Positions 1-12,311 of a DNA stretch of 64,000 nucleotides are shown piece by piece. Position numbers and translations under genes: made by a program. Source of the DNA: Gymnogyps californianus (Eukaryota > Chordata > Aves > Accipitriformes > Cathartidae); assembly GCF_018139145.2 (NCBI RefSeq), contig NC_059481.1:7304368-7368367 (forward strand), written 5' to 3'. Below the pieces are notes generated by a model. That model had not been told where the DNA came from and ran no database searches. It saw only the letters and a list, made by a program, of their open reading frames with translations. The stretch's first letter is position 1; each line of letters starts with the position of its first letter.

Positions 1-932
1 AACGTACTCAGGGTAAGAGAACCTTTACCGTGGCTATACCACATTCCTCCCACCAAACCAAATGGTAGTGCTCTGCATCTTAAGTCCTGAGCTGTGCCTG
101 CAGATGTGGTATACCCCAAGAAATCTGTGAAAATCTAGTTACCCATAGAGCTACCCTACTGCCTTGTCTTTTGCAAATGCCTGAAAACACGCCTCCACAA
201 AAGCACGTTCCAAAGGACAAGGACAAAAAAGGGAGGATGCATAAAAGCCTAATTCTCTGCTCTCTAACCTCCGTGCCAGATCTTTTCAACAGATACACCT
301 CTGTCCACATCTGTGAGGGGGTATGATTACCAGGAATTCAAATTTTGCATTAGTGGGAGCAATACTCTCATTTTTAAATCGTAACAATCCGCTTCTGAGG
401 ATTCACTTCTGATTCTTGGACATCAGATAGACTAATCCCATTTAGAGTATTAATGGATTTAAAGAAAAGCTACCGAAAGTGAAGCAAGATAGCACTAATG
501 TCTGAACACTATATGGCAATAAAAAGACAAAAATAGCAAAGTAAGGTTAGAAGTAGGCATTGACAAAATTGAACTAAAGGATTTCCATTCAATTAATGCT
601 TTTTTTTCATTTCACTCTGCATTTATATTATTATTTGCAGTTTCCTTTCTGTTGAAGCAATGAGGTAATTGGTAGAGCAGCTGAAATAAAACCAACGAGG
701 TGGTGAAAGGTCCTTATTGAGCAAGATGCCTCACTTTGGTTCTGGATGCACCTATGTTTATAAAGTGCATTCACAGGGTTACAGGTTTGCTGGGTGCTAA
801 CAAAATAAAAAATATTGCAATATATTGTTCCTTGGCATACTGAATGAATATACAATAGAATCCTTTAAAACATGAAAAAACTCAAAGCTAGCTAAGATAA
901 TTAAAACTTGTAAAACCTGTGCTTTTCACAGA
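1..932. other. AT-rich non-coding DNA, nothing identified
   Basis: I see no splice-flanked reading frame, repeat family or RNA gene here. Short open frames exist on both strands but are the length expected by chance in AT-rich DNA. Confidence 0.6.
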
Positions 933-937
933 AGTAT

Positions 938-1532
938 TGTGCCGGTTTTGGCTGGGATAGAGTTAATTTTCTTCATAGCAGCTAGTATGGGGCTATGTTT
1001 TGGATTTGTGCTGGAAACAGTGCTGATAACACAGGGATGTTTTCCTTATTGCTGAGCAGCGCTTACACAGAGTCAAGGCCTTTTCTGCTTCTCACCCCAC
1101 CCCACCAGCGAGGAGGCTGGGGGTGCACAAGAAGTTGGGAGCGGACACAGCCGGGACAGCTGACCCCAGCTGACCAAAGGGACATTCCATACCATAGGAC
1201 ATCATGTTCAGCATATAACGCTGGGGGAAGAAGAAGGAAGGGGGGGACGTTTGGAGGGATGGCGTTTGTCTTCCCAAGTAACCATTACACGTGATGGAGC
1301 CCTGCTTTCCTGGAGATGGCTGAACACCTGCCTGCCGATGGGAAGTAGTGAGCGAATTCCTTGCTTTGCTTTGCTTATGTGCACGGCTTTTGCTTTACCT
1401 ATTAAACTGTCTTTATCTCAACCCACGAGTTTTCTCACTTTTACTCTTGTGACTCTCTCCCCCATCCCAATGGGGCGGACTGAGCGAGCAGCTGTGTGGT
1501 GCTTAGTTGCCAGCTGGGATTAAACCATGACA
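938..1532 (+). mobile_element. Solo LTR of an endogenous retrovirus (ERVL-like, avian type)
   Basis: This 595-bp element starts with TG (TGTGCCGGTTTTGGCTGGGA) and ends with CA (TTAAACCATGACA), the usual LTR termini. It is flanked by a perfect 5-bp direct repeat, AGTAT, at 933-937 and 1533-1537, which is the target-site duplication. A 5-bp duplication fits ERVL-type (class III) elements, though some class I elements also make 5 bp. An ATTAAA polyadenylation signal lies at 1401-1406. A probable degenerate TATA box (CATATAACG) lies near 1213. No internal retroviral sequence follows, so it is a solo LTR left by LTR-LTR recombination. It shares its ends and the internal string CTCAACCCACGAGTTTT with the minus-strand copy at 6355-6950. 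I recognise the family as common in bird genomes from memory; the exact subfamily name needs a repeat library. Open frames inside it are not genes. Confidence 0.9.
1401..1406 (+). terminator. Polyadenylation signal ATTAAA of the plus-strand LTR
   Basis: ATTAAA lies in the 3' half of the LTR, upstream of a T/C-rich stretch. This is where the R region and poly(A) site would be expected. The matching signal is obscured by simple-repeat expansion in the other LTR copy. Confidence 0.5.
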
Positions 1533-1537
1533 AGTAT

Positions 1538-2130
1538 CTTCTTGTGCTGAGGTAGCATAGGAATGTTTTAGATCTCTTGCTAAATACTCACCCTTAATGT
1601 GTGATGCACGTTTTGGCCCAATAGAAAATCATCATATTGGGTCAAAACCTGGCTATAAAGTGAAGAATAAAAATAAATGATTGATTTTCACTATGGCAAT
1701 GAATTGCTCCATACTTCTGACTAAATCTCCTAGGAACAATAAGAAGTAGTAAATTAAAAAATACATGCAGATGACATAAAACAACTGACAAGTCAAAACC
1801 AAAAATGCCATGAAAAGTTTCAGAAATCCTAAACAATCAAGCTGAACAGGCAACATAAAGACAAATAAAACTTAATGCTAAAAAATACCAAGTAATGTAA
1901 ACAAAAACTAAAAAAAATTTACGAGAGTTCTAAATTCATTGTATCAAACTAAATACATTTTGTGACCATTGATTTAACTGTAGAAAGCTCAGCAGAAACA
2001 CCTGATCATTGTGCCAAAAAAAAAAGGTATCACAATGTTAAGATACACAGGGAACTGGATAGAGAATAGCACCAAACCCACTATAATTTCCTCAAGGAAT
2101 CAATAATGGGTCTTCATCTGAATTCTACAT
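1538..2130. other. AT-rich non-coding DNA
   Basis: There is no gene or recognisable repeat. The open frames on the minus strand around 1642-1856 are low-complexity hydrophobic translations of AT-rich DNA. Confidence 0.55.
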
Positions 2131-2660
2131 TTAGGTGTCATTCCTTCTAAAAAGGGAACTACTGAACCAGAGGAAAGATACAAGATTGCATAGAAAAATC
2201 TCTTTTACAAGAAAGATAAAAGACTGCAACTGGACAAACTGGTATGTTCTCATGGTGGGTACACAAAGATTAGATTTTTGTCTCAGATTATCAGAAAGAA
2301 GATTTAATAAATTAGTATCTGAACTTCCTAAAACCAATAAAAAAGAAAATCATAAAAAGAACAACATTTTTTAAATTTGGTTAAACTACGGAACTCATTG
2401 CCAGAGGAAGCTGTCAGGGCAGAAACTTTGTCTCTTCTCTCCTATGTAACAGAGATGAGATATTTGCATCTCAAGAATACACAAACATTGTCAACAGTTT
2501 TGAAAAGGATATTAAAATTTTGGCTTAAGATCTAAGCTAATTTCTTTTGAAATAAAAGCAACATGGAGTTATTTAAGGGGAAGATTTTTGTACCTATGCT
2601 TACTTGAAACATGTCCAGCATCTGGTTCTAGCTGTTCTCACAGACAGGAAGTTGTACTAC
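2131..2660 (+). mobile_element. Decayed CR1/L3-type LINE 3' end fragment
   Basis: The segment around 2380-2430 reads GGAACTCATTGCCAGAGGAAGCTGT. This matches the remembered 3'-terminal pattern of CR1-like LINEs, 'gaattcattgccacaggatg'. Near 2610-2650, ATCTGGTTCTAGCTG followed by a CAGACAGGA motif resembles the 'ggcactggctgctgtcagagacagga' segment near the CR1 3' end. The order and plus orientation of both blocks fit a single old insertion. The reading frame is destroyed and no target-site duplication is visible. The left boundary is approximate. Confidence 0.5.
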
Positions 2661-5600
2661 TGTAAACAGTATGTCTGTTATCATTTGCTACCCTCACTGA
2701 TATTATGACTATGTAAATAGTTAGCAGAGATTGTACCTTTCCTTAGGGGCAAATTGGTCACTTGCTAATGATCCCTTACATAGACATTGTAACCCCAAAT
2801 GCAATGTAGCATTGTGTACAAATTCTTCCTACTGTTCTGTACTGCAATGTACTTTGTAGTAGAGCAGTTCTAACTTACAATATTATCACATTGCTCACTA
2901 CCATTATAGCTTTCTCTTCCCTGCACACTCCTCCATTTTCAAAGAGAAAATCATGACTGCATTGAAAATGGACAGGGAAAGCAGAGATGCAACCAGAGAC
3001 GGACTGCTTCATGACACATTTCTGGTTGACTGGTATGTTCAGTTTCTAGGGATAATGGAGAAGTATGTATTTGGAGATATGGCCTCTTAAGTTAATTTTA
3101 CTGTGTTATTACAGAACATATATGAAAGTACATGTATACTGTAAGAAACTGCATGACCAATATGTGTGATTAGATAAAACAAGTTTATATATCAGTCCAG
3201 TGTATGAGAAAATTAATTAACATATTTAGCATGCAGAGAGATGGATTTCAGCCAGCACAAGACAGAAGGAAGGGGATTCAAGCACTGAACGTAGTGTGAG
3301 ACAGTGAGAATTGGCATTGAGAAAAAGCAGGTAGGAGGCTAATTAGCACAAGATTTGGAGAATGGGAGAAAATGCAGCAGTATGAGAGAGGAAAAGCAAG
3401 TGGCCCTTACTAAGAAAACTCCAGTAGGCTTCCCCATGGAAATATTCCTACTTTTTTTATAAAAATGCTTGAACATATACTCTGCGAGTAGATTATTTGT
3501 GATACAATAAATTTCCTATCATGCACACAGGCATTCATTTGTGGAAAAGTATTCTCTTCAAAAACTTTTTTACAGGATTCAGCATTAAGCTATATTTGCG
3601 AGGTGTGTATACCTTATTTAATGTTAACATGTCTTACACAGGCAGGTAAGTCAGCAAAGTTACAGGTGGTATCAGAAAAGATATAGTTTGTCTCATCAAT
3701 TCTTCTAGCTGCTTTTCCTGCTTAAAACTTCATTTCTTCATTGCATTCAAACTGACATACCAATACCTTTTACATCACATTTAAATTTAGCATACACACA
3801 GTTGTGAAAAGATGGCTAGCCTAATTTAGACACTTAATTCCAGTTGTCAAAGCTGCACAGTGAAGGACTTGTCAAAAGTTCTGAAGTTTCTCTGGTCACT
3901 AAAAGTGTAACAAGATTAGTCTGGAAATGTGGAATGGTTAAAAACAAAAGGAAGGAAAAAAGAAGCATGAAAGTTTAGTCTAGTGTATAAACCACTATGT
4001 ACCACTACTGGAGTATCATAGGGTATGGCTCAACTGCCTTTAATGGGAGGTTGTGAAAGCAACAACAGATGGGATACGCTCTGTAACCTACTTGACATGA
4101 TCCCTCACGGACTGTGATATGGGTGGTTCTTAGCAGGACAGTAAGCTTGGGATGGCTCTCCAAAAGCAGTTACAGGATTTTCTTACATGCTTTTTGAAGA
4201 AAAAAAACCCTCAAACATCCAAAAAGGTCAAAAAGCAAAGTCAAGAGGGCTTAATAACAACATAATATTATTTACTTGCTTTGTAAGTTCATTAGTTTAA
4301 TTAATTGTATAAACTGAAAATCATAGCTAAGCAAAGTGTGAGTGAGCAAGTCGCAGAAACTGTCCCTATGGGTCATGAAGGAATTGTTAACTGAAAATTA
4401 ATCTAGCATATTTACAAAATAAGTAAAAACTTGTTTCAAAAAGGAGAAAACTGTGCATTGTGCTTAAAGTCTTTACCTTAAAATCAAGAGACTGGCCCAG
4501 GACAGATCACCTGCACTTGAAATGACTGCAGCTATATTACTTCTGGTACTGCTCTGCCAATATTCAAATAGCTTTACCTCTAACTAAATTTCAGTGGCTA
4601 GATGTTGGAGAAAAGCTACACAACTCTGAGAAGCGGTCTAGGAGTTTAACACTGCCTTATTTTTTATATCCTTTCAACATTACTCTTTAGATCTTGAAGT
4701 ATCTGAACCATCTGAGCTCTTATATTCTAAAAAACAAAAACACAAACAAAACAAACAAAAAACAGACTGGAGTTTTTCATTTGACCTACTCTGATTTCAT
4801 AAAGCATCTTTGACATAAGACAATATTACTGTATAATACTTTAATATCTTCTTTAAAGATGAATTTACTTTATATTCAAATGTATTTTAATTAGTTTAAT
4901 CAAAGAGTAGAAAGCAGGCTTAGATGGTTGCCCATCCTTTGAGTGTCAGAATAAAGGTTTGACAAAGATTTTAGAAAAGTTAATTTCTGTAATTTACTCT
5001 AATTTAATAAAAACAGAGTTTACTGGGGTTCAGGTACTTGGACCATGCCAAGCTTTGCAGCTGATTCACCCTCATACCAAACACTTAAAATCTTCCACAT
5101 ATTTAGTTATTTCTGCTGACTCACCCTAGCAGCTAGATTAAATGATTCTTCTTTACACAAAAAAAAGGTTGAAATCCTCAGTTTCTTCCAGCTCCCTTAT
5201 GTTACATAAAGGGCCCAGAGCAGTGCAGAGGGTCTGTCAGAGGCTTGCGACAGGCTCTTCCCAGCACCAGTGCTGAGGGTGACAGCTGTAGAGCTGTGCA
5301 CCCGCCACCCTGTCCCAAGGGACCTGCTATTGAGGGGGCAGAAGCAAGACAATGATGTGGGGACACAGGTCTGCAGAGTGGTGTCCCTAAAGACAGGACA
5401 ATGGCAGGTGACTGCAACTTTGAGACCACATGCAGGTTGACTCCAGCTGTGAAAGAGATGGTACAGTCTGGTTTGGTCAAATGGCTGCTGTCAGTATGCC
5501 TTACTCCCTACTGCTTCTGCCCCTTCTCAAAGCTGCACACCCTGTTTTTGGCTTACTCTTCTCCATCTCCTTGTCTGCTCAGGTTTAGAGTTCAAATTCC

Positions 5601-6349
5601 CTTCCCTCTTCTATAGGAGGCACAGTCCCTGCCAACTCCTTACTTCTGGCCCTGCTCCCAGGCTTTCTGCCCCTGATTAAAGGATTGAAAACCTCCGAAG
5701 GAGATCACACTTTCGTTACATAATCTATTTAATAATACTTTTCAAGTAATTCAAAGCTAACTCTCACTCCTGAAAAGATCTCAAAAAGACTTAACGATTT
5801 AAAAGACTAAAATCTGTGTTGAATTATTTAATACAAAGAATGACAAAACCCACTATTGTGGGCTTCCACAAATATAGCCAAAACACCACAAATGCTGCCA
5901 AATTCAGTCAGTCAAAACTGTGAGTCATAAGTGACTTAAAAGGCATAGGGTTTGGGTGTTTGGGGTTCTTTCACATTTTTTCAGGTCTGACAATTTTTTT
6001 GTCCTTTCTTATTTGAGCTTTTGGTACATACTATAACCAAGTTCTAAAGCTGTTCCCACAGTTACGAGGGAGGGGATCAATGAAAATCTTCCCCAGGAAG
6101 AACAACTTAAAAACCCCACACCACGTACATCAAAAAGGTTGGACTAAAACTACCGTAAATGGCAACATCATACCACTGTGCAGCCCAACTACGCACCCTA
6201 CTGGTGTTTTTCCAAAATGACTATGAAAATGCATTGTGTTAACAAAGAGGAAGATTTTGTTAGTTTTTAGATTCCATTCCATTTGGTTAAAATCCCCTTC
6301 AATTAGGTATAGATCCCTGCATTCATTTTATCATTTTTATATATGCTAT
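2661..6349. other. Non-coding DNA between the CR1 fragment and the second LTR
   Basis: Most of this stretch is AT-rich with nothing identified. A/C-rich low-complexity sequence lies near 4732-4766. A segment at about 5200-5690 is clearly richer in G and C and carries overlapping open frames on both strands. I see no splice sites or domain there and do not call a gene. A plus-strand donor-like CAG/GTAAGT occurs at about 3645, preceded by an acceptor-like T-rich tract at about 3565-3575. The 70 bases between are open in one frame but too short to judge. Confidence 0.5.
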
Positions 6350-6506
6350 AAGGCTGTCGGGGTTTAACCCCAGCCAGCAACTAAGCAGCACGCAGCCGCT
6401 TCCTCCTCCCCCCTCCCAGTGGGGTGAGGAGGAGGATCGGGAAAGAAAGTAAAACTCGTGGGTTGAGATAAAGGCAGATTAGTAACTAAAGTAAAATACA
6501 ATACTA

Positions 6507-6569
6507 ACAATAATAATAATAAAAATATAATAATAGTAATGAAAAGGAATATAACAAAAAAAAAAAAGA
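6507..6569. repeat. AAT/A-rich microsatellite inside the LTR
   Basis: An imperfect run of AAT/ATA units is followed by an A11 tract and GAGA. It occupies the region corresponding to the R/polyadenylation zone of the plus-strand LTR, which lacks it. It is therefore a later or subfamily-specific expansion. Confidence 0.8.
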
Positions 6570-6676
6570 GAGAGAAATAAAACCCAAGAAAAGACAAGTG
6601 ATGCACAATGCAATTGCTCACCACCCGCTGACCGATGACCAAGCAGCGATCCACGCCTCCCAGCCAACTCCCCCCT

Positions 6677-6685
6677 GTTTATATA
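6677..6685 (-). promoter_or_regulatory. LTR TATA box
   Basis: On the minus strand the sequence reads TATATAAAC, about 265 bp into the element. This is where the U3 promoter of this LTR is expected. The first LTR has the weaker CATATAACG at the matching place. Confidence 0.6.
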
Positions 6686-6955
6686 CTGAGCATGATGTTC
6701 TATGGTATGGAATATCCCTTTCACTAGTTCGGGTCAGCTGTGCTGGCTATGCTCCCTCCCAGCTTCTTGCACACCTGCTTGCTGGCAGAGCATGGGAAAC
6801 TGAAAGATTCCTTAACTTAGGATAAGCGCTACTTAGCAACAACAAAAACATCAGAGTGTTATCAACATTATTCTCACACTAAATCCAAAACACAGCACTG
6901 CACCAGCTACCAAGAAGAAAATTCACTCTGTCCCAGCCGAAACCAGGACAAAGGC

Positions 6956-9900
6956 AAAGATTGTTTTTTTTTTCTCAGTACAACTAGAAATAATCTAATT
7001 CATCTGCAGGAAAGGTGGCACACACAGAGAAATCTTGACTAGACTGGAGGCTCTGGAATTTTTGCACTTCTTCAGGCTTCTACTCTTAAGCAGCAAGGTA
7101 ATTACTGCCCGCTTCTGACTTTAGCCTTCAAGATAGTTTACATAGCACATTCCTCTCAATGCTAGGTAAAATTTGGTAGAATTTCAACATACATGTTGGT
7201 ATTTTTCTCTATGTTCCTTAGAACCTCTTCAATCAGAAAGGCCCCAGAAACTTTTCTGGTACAAGAATGATTTTCCCCCCGCCCCCTACAAGTCTATCTA
7301 ATAAGAATAGTTCCTAAGATGACAACTCTTATTCATGTTGAGCATCTCCACAGGTAATGTTTAGATGCAATTATCATCTTTAGTTAAGTGGCATCCTAAA
7401 GCACTACCAAGATCAGGCTCATTCATTAGTCCGGGAGCATAAAAACTATCAATTAATGGGTCTCATTCTTCTCTTGGTCACCTTGTTCCTCATCAGCAAA
7501 GAACTATCTGAGAATACTTCCTTGCACTCCAGAAAACAGGTACAGCTGCATTAAAGAGGTGACTGCTTCTATTCTCAGATGTTCTGCTGAAATTTGTTTA
7601 CTTTCTCTGCACCATTACAAGTGAACACAGTGTTTGTCTGAGACAGGATTCCCACAATAATTTTAAAATAGAATGTTCTCTCCTCTAATATCACATTATG
7701 AACCATAAATAAAATGATGACAACTAATATTCTCAGAATTTTTCTCTTTTTTCAAAAAGCAAATATTTTTAAAAAGAGCTATTACTCTCGGTCCTATTCC
7801 TCTCAAACGTACTTTATTTCACTCAAGGTGTTTCCTCAATGATCTTTTTACTAAGAACATACAGCCTTTAAACAAACATTACAGACTATGTCCTTTGGGT
7901 GAAAATGCACTGGTTGAGTTTCCTCCCATGTGTTCCCCTACAGCACATCTTTTTGTTCAATCCCACGTTTATCCTGGTCATTCTGGTCTGCCAACAATCC
8001 CTCATTTCCATGAGCTCCATTCTAATACCCTTATACACGGTTTTCCCCATTGATAGGATACTGAGCATCCACTTGCACTTTTAATTAGAGCAGCCACAGA
8101 AGAGGCAGTACGAGTGCCCATGTTTTAATGCCAGAGTAACTACATGCCCTGATAAAAAGTGATTTCAGGACAAATCCAGCTCAATTTGCTGAATATTTAA
8201 TATTTTAGGATGTTTGCATGAAAGTGAAGAGGTAGAAGAGCAAACACTAACGAGTTACACGCAGTGCCTTGCTTCAGATAAAATTAGGGGAACCCAAACT
8301 ATCATAATATATCACTATATCAGATTGATATATCTGCGCTAGTGTTTTTTTTAACATATTTGAGGCTTAGAGAATTAAATCTTCTTCTATGTTTGTAGAA
8401 CATCTGGTACAGTGGGACTCTGATGCTAACAGGGTGCTCTAAGTACCACTGTAATATAAATAATAAGAACCACAAAAGCTGAAGATGAAAACAAGAAACA
8501 GAAGACAAGCTGCGTAAACATTAATGTAAAAGCCACTGCAACCCCTGAGTAAAGAAAATCATTAAGAGACAACATATAACTGCAGATCTTCAGCTGATCT
8601 TTTTGGAAGTCATGAAGTATGCAGATCTAGTCAAGGACACCTAATGCCTCATCCCAAACCTGCATAGTGTGTTAGTACCATCAATTTATCGAAGATTCTT
8701 TTTAAAGGTATGGTCTGAAAAGAACACAATCTCGATATTGAAAATCCCAGATTATCAGCAGAATCAGAAAGTTTATAAGAAAGATTTCTGCTGGCAGGGA
8801 GCTACTTATAATGCTTTGCTGATAACTTACATTTCCAATTGCTGCCCATACAGGTATATTTTCACAAGACAGTATGTATCAACAGAAGATGTGCAACATT
8901 GCAAACTGTGCTTTACCACTTTTGCGAGCACTCCAGAGAGTGCAGGCACCATTCTAAGTACTATCTTAAATGGAAAGTTTGCAGTGGTAGAAGAAAAAAA
9001 TGAAGCTCCTGTCAGGGAATTTTAGGTGTTTGGGATCAATTCCAACAAATCCTCCTGACTCATCCATTATCTTCCTGGTTTTGCACTCGTTCTAAAAAAC
9101 TGTCTGTTTTCCATCCCAAATTGTATTTCTTCGTGCACCCATCTTAAAGCCCCAAGACTCCCTCACAGAATGCACAGCAGCAGATCTGAATCCATGAAAC
9201 AGCTACTTCAGAGGAGATTAACAATGCAAATACGAGATTACAAAGTATTGGCTGCAAAACTTTTGGATTAATGCATCACACTTCTGGGCATGTGTCTGAA
9301 CTCATTCTAGCTTGCCTGGGAACATACAGAAGAATTGCTACAAAGTGGAGAAATAAAGGCAGGTCAGCTCTGGGTGCTTGCATCCCTGGATTGCTATTGC
9401 TTTGTGAGTACATGATTCAGTAGTAATCATCCAGGTATCCAAAGACATTTTGTTATACTGCCCAAAACTATTGCCAGTGAACATAGAGGAAACACTGTAT
9501 GCAGTTACTGGAAAGATCTTTTAGTAAGGTGGTGCAATATGAAAAAGCCTGATGTAGGCCACCCCTACGTTACCTTCTAGATAAAGAAAGGAAAAGCCAT
9601 GTATTTCTCTGGTTATGCAAACATTGGTAGATAACCAAGTAAGTTGAACTTGGTTAATTTGGTCCACCAAGTTTCACAGGGATCACATGTTTAAGAATAA
9701 AAGAATATAGACTGCATATCCAGTTATAAATTGTGAAAAGCTTTCATGCAGCTGTTGACGGATTGTTCCTTTGGGAGCTCACAGCCCTATCTCAGAGTGA
9801 ATGAATCATGATTTCACAAGGCAGTGTTTTACTGTCCACATGTAAAAAATACACCTAAAAAAGTGCAGCTGAAGTGCTGCCCGGGCATTTCAGGCAGCAT

Positions 9901-12077
9901 CCAACTTTGATGTACATGAATTCACAATCATCTTATTCTACATTCATCAGAGTCAGGTCAAAGAATAAGACACACTGGCTTCCTAACGGGGAGAAAATTA
10001 ACTGTGTTTGTAGTTAGGTTATGTTGTATGATCTCACTGTTACACTGGAGTATGTGACTATTATTTTCCCTTTATCTGAAGAACTGTAGGAAACCTCACT
10101 GAAAAGCGTATCGCTCAGACTTGAGTATTGTCTATTCCTAACTTACCTTCAGAGCAAGTTCAGAAAGCACTCTGGTTTCTGAACATTTGGGCAGCTCCAA
10201 AAACATATCTTCTCCTTGCTGATTTTTCCCCTTCTTTGTCATGAACAATCTTTCTGCCCCCTTCCCCTCGGCTGTCCTCAAAGGCAATGAAAAGCAACAC
10301 AGTATACAGCTGGAGGAAGTCAGTAGATATCAAAAGTTGAATGTCAAATCTTCATAAAAATACAAACACTTATTATTTGCCTCCTATTCATGCAGTGGCA
10401 TTCACTACAGCGAGAATAAGATATGTACTTTTCAAATTCTCTAGCTCTGAGGGGTGCTAGGTAAGTATAACAATAGGGCAGCCAAGATTGCTAAATTTAT
10501 TACAGGAGCCTGTGATCCCAATAGTATATTGCTAATAACAGTGCCAAATATCCAAAGGCAGCTGCTTTTTAGAGGTTATCCAGTCCTGTATGCTCCCTCA
10601 CGGAATACTGCAGAGCAATAAGCGAAGGCATATTATACCAGTGGGAGAAGCAAGCTGCTCTTCTTAGATACAGACAGGCAACAAACATCTACTATTTCTT
10701 TGAAAAATCAAGGAAAACTGTGCCAGAGGACAAAAAGGACATCTGTGCCAAAAGAAACCAGAATCTCTGCAAACTAAAAGTGTCTTTGTTGCTGCAAAAA
10801 CGATGAGCCAGCCCACACTAACTGCCCTATTCCATTAATGCATTCTAACTCTTTTTTCAGTCTAAGTACAGCTTATAAACAATTTGTTTTCCATTCATAG
10901 CCCCAGACTGCAAAAATAAAAAATTTCTTTGATTAAAAATCCCAACGTTCTCCTAGAAGTTTGCTACGACATTTTTGCAAATTCATGCAGTCTGAAGTCC
11001 AAGGTGCTTACAATCAATCTTTTTTACTTTATTCTGCATTTAGGTTGAAGACTTAGGTGTTGGGTAGAACGTACTTCATTTTCAACTTTCAATGCACAGA
11101 ATTCTATTTCCATTATTTTAACATTTTCTTTCTTTTTAATATTTTTCCAGTGACTGCAGCAAAACCTTATGCTACAGCCCATATTTCAAAATCCTAATTG
11201 ACTGCTGAGAGTATCCTGTCAATTATTCTACATTAGTACTGGAGCATCCTCTTAAAATAAAACATCTGCTAAAGGAAAATTCCTTTGTTCCCTGCCTCGC
11301 ACACCCCTCAGCCATTCGGATGACAAAGATGGGGAAAGGGCTAGATGGAGAATTATTTGGAATGGTGAAGAAAGTTTAAAAAAGCAATATTTTACTTGAG
11401 TGATAAATGACACATTCCTGAGCACCCACCAGGACTTCCAGAGAACAAAGAAAAAAAGTTGGTAAAAGCAGACCTTTACAGGGTGGCGATGACATTTTAC
11501 AACTACTGTTGAAGGACTGCCTGTTTAGGGTCAGGCCCTGCTCTTGGAGATGCTTGCTACTGGCAGAGAAGGTATAATTTGACAGACAGAGTTTAGTCAA
11601 CAAAACTCTAAAATTTATGTAGAGAACATGCTGACAAAAAGCTACCTTAACCAGTAAAATTTTGTATATTAAATGCAATGTGCATGCATGTGTGTATATA
11701 TAATACATGTGTATTTATATAATTTATATAGACAGATATGCACAACAGCATCTGGATAGTGGCAGATAACCTTGAGCATGGCTGAGTTTAAAAAGAGGTA
11801 TTCTGCAGCTGTTCAGGAACTCACACTATCTTCTCATCTCTCTGTGTAACTATAAAGACCTTCTTCAAAGTGTAAAGAAAGAAATATAACCCCGTGCTGT
11901 GAAATACCCACTTTGAGAGTTTCTGGTAGCAATTCTGACTGGAGTATCTAAGTCATGGTTACAGAATACTTTTGATTAATATTTCTTCTATCGTAACTTA
12001 AGAAAAAACTAATTTCAAAGACCTTGTAGTGAGGCCAAATGTATTTCAAGATCTTGCCCAGCTTGTCTCTCAGCCTC
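6956..12077. other. AT-rich non-coding DNA, no gene identified
   Basis: I find no splice-bounded coding exon or clear repeat family. The 118-codon plus-strand open frame at 8669-9025 has no recognisable domain or splice context and is treated as chance. T-rich and A-rich runs are frequent. Confidence 0.5.
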
Positions 12078-12311
12078 TCAATTTAGTATTTCACTAAGTG
12101 TGTCTTCCGGCTTATCAAAACAAACCTTGAGTATGACTGCAACATTTGCAGACGTTCTGTCTGCATCATTTACAAATACGTCTATACCTGTTCCTCTGGA
12201 AAACTCCAAAAGCACCTCTATACCAAGCTGGCCTGTCTGCCTGAAATGCTGCTTGGTGAGAATACCAACAGATGGGCACTTTAAGAGAATGCCATTTAGT
12301 GAAAGGCTCAC
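12078..12311 (-). other. Exon-like or degenerate coding-like segment, unidentified
   Basis: On the minus strand this stretch translates into a protein-like sequence with balanced composition (for example GILTKQHFRQTGQLGIEVLL, then GIDVFVNDADRTSANVAV). A plausible acceptor, GTTTTTAAGCAG, immediately precedes it. A possible donor, ACAG/GTATAG, lies inside it near 12190. It ends in a stop at its low-coordinate end. A second minus-strand open frame lies just upstream at 12442-12657. It could be an exon of the minus-strand gene that starts at 30.4 kb, a processed pseudogene piece, an old transposon piece, or chance. I do not recognise any family. Confidence 0.25.

Larger units (their letters stand above)
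6355..6950 (-). mobile_element. Solo LTR of an endogenous retrovirus (ERVL-like), inverted relative to the first copy
   Basis: On the minus strand this 596-bp element begins TGTCCTGGTTTCGGCTGGGA and ends GGGGTTAAACCCCGACA. It is bounded by a perfect 5-bp duplication, AAGGC, at 6350-6354 and 6951-6955. It aligns by eye with the LTR at 938-1532 along most of its length: start, GTTGATAACA block, CATACCATAGAACATCATG block, CTCAACCCACGAGTTTT block, and GCTTAGTTGC near the end. Substitutions and indels are many, so the two copies are separate insertions of different subfamilies or ages. They are not the two LTRs of one provirus. It keeps a good TATA box, and part of its 3' half has become an AAT-rich microsatellite. 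No internal retroviral genes adjoin it. Confidence 0.9.

Noticed and set aside
995..1523. Open frames of 61-99 codons inside the first LTR
   Set aside because: They lie wholly within the LTR, which has perfect target-site duplications, and have no homology or splice context.
6364..6825. Open frames of 75-96 codons over the second LTR
   Set aside because: They are translations of LTR and microsatellite sequence; the Phe/Leu/Ile-rich stretch is the AAT repeat read on the other strand.
938..6950. A complete provirus between the two LTRs
   Set aside because: The LTRs are in opposite orientation, have different target-site duplications, and no gag, pol or env-like sequence lies between them.
8669..9025. 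118-codon plus-strand frame
   Set aside because: No splice sites, domain or codon pattern supports it; its length is compatible with chance in 64 kb searched in six frames.
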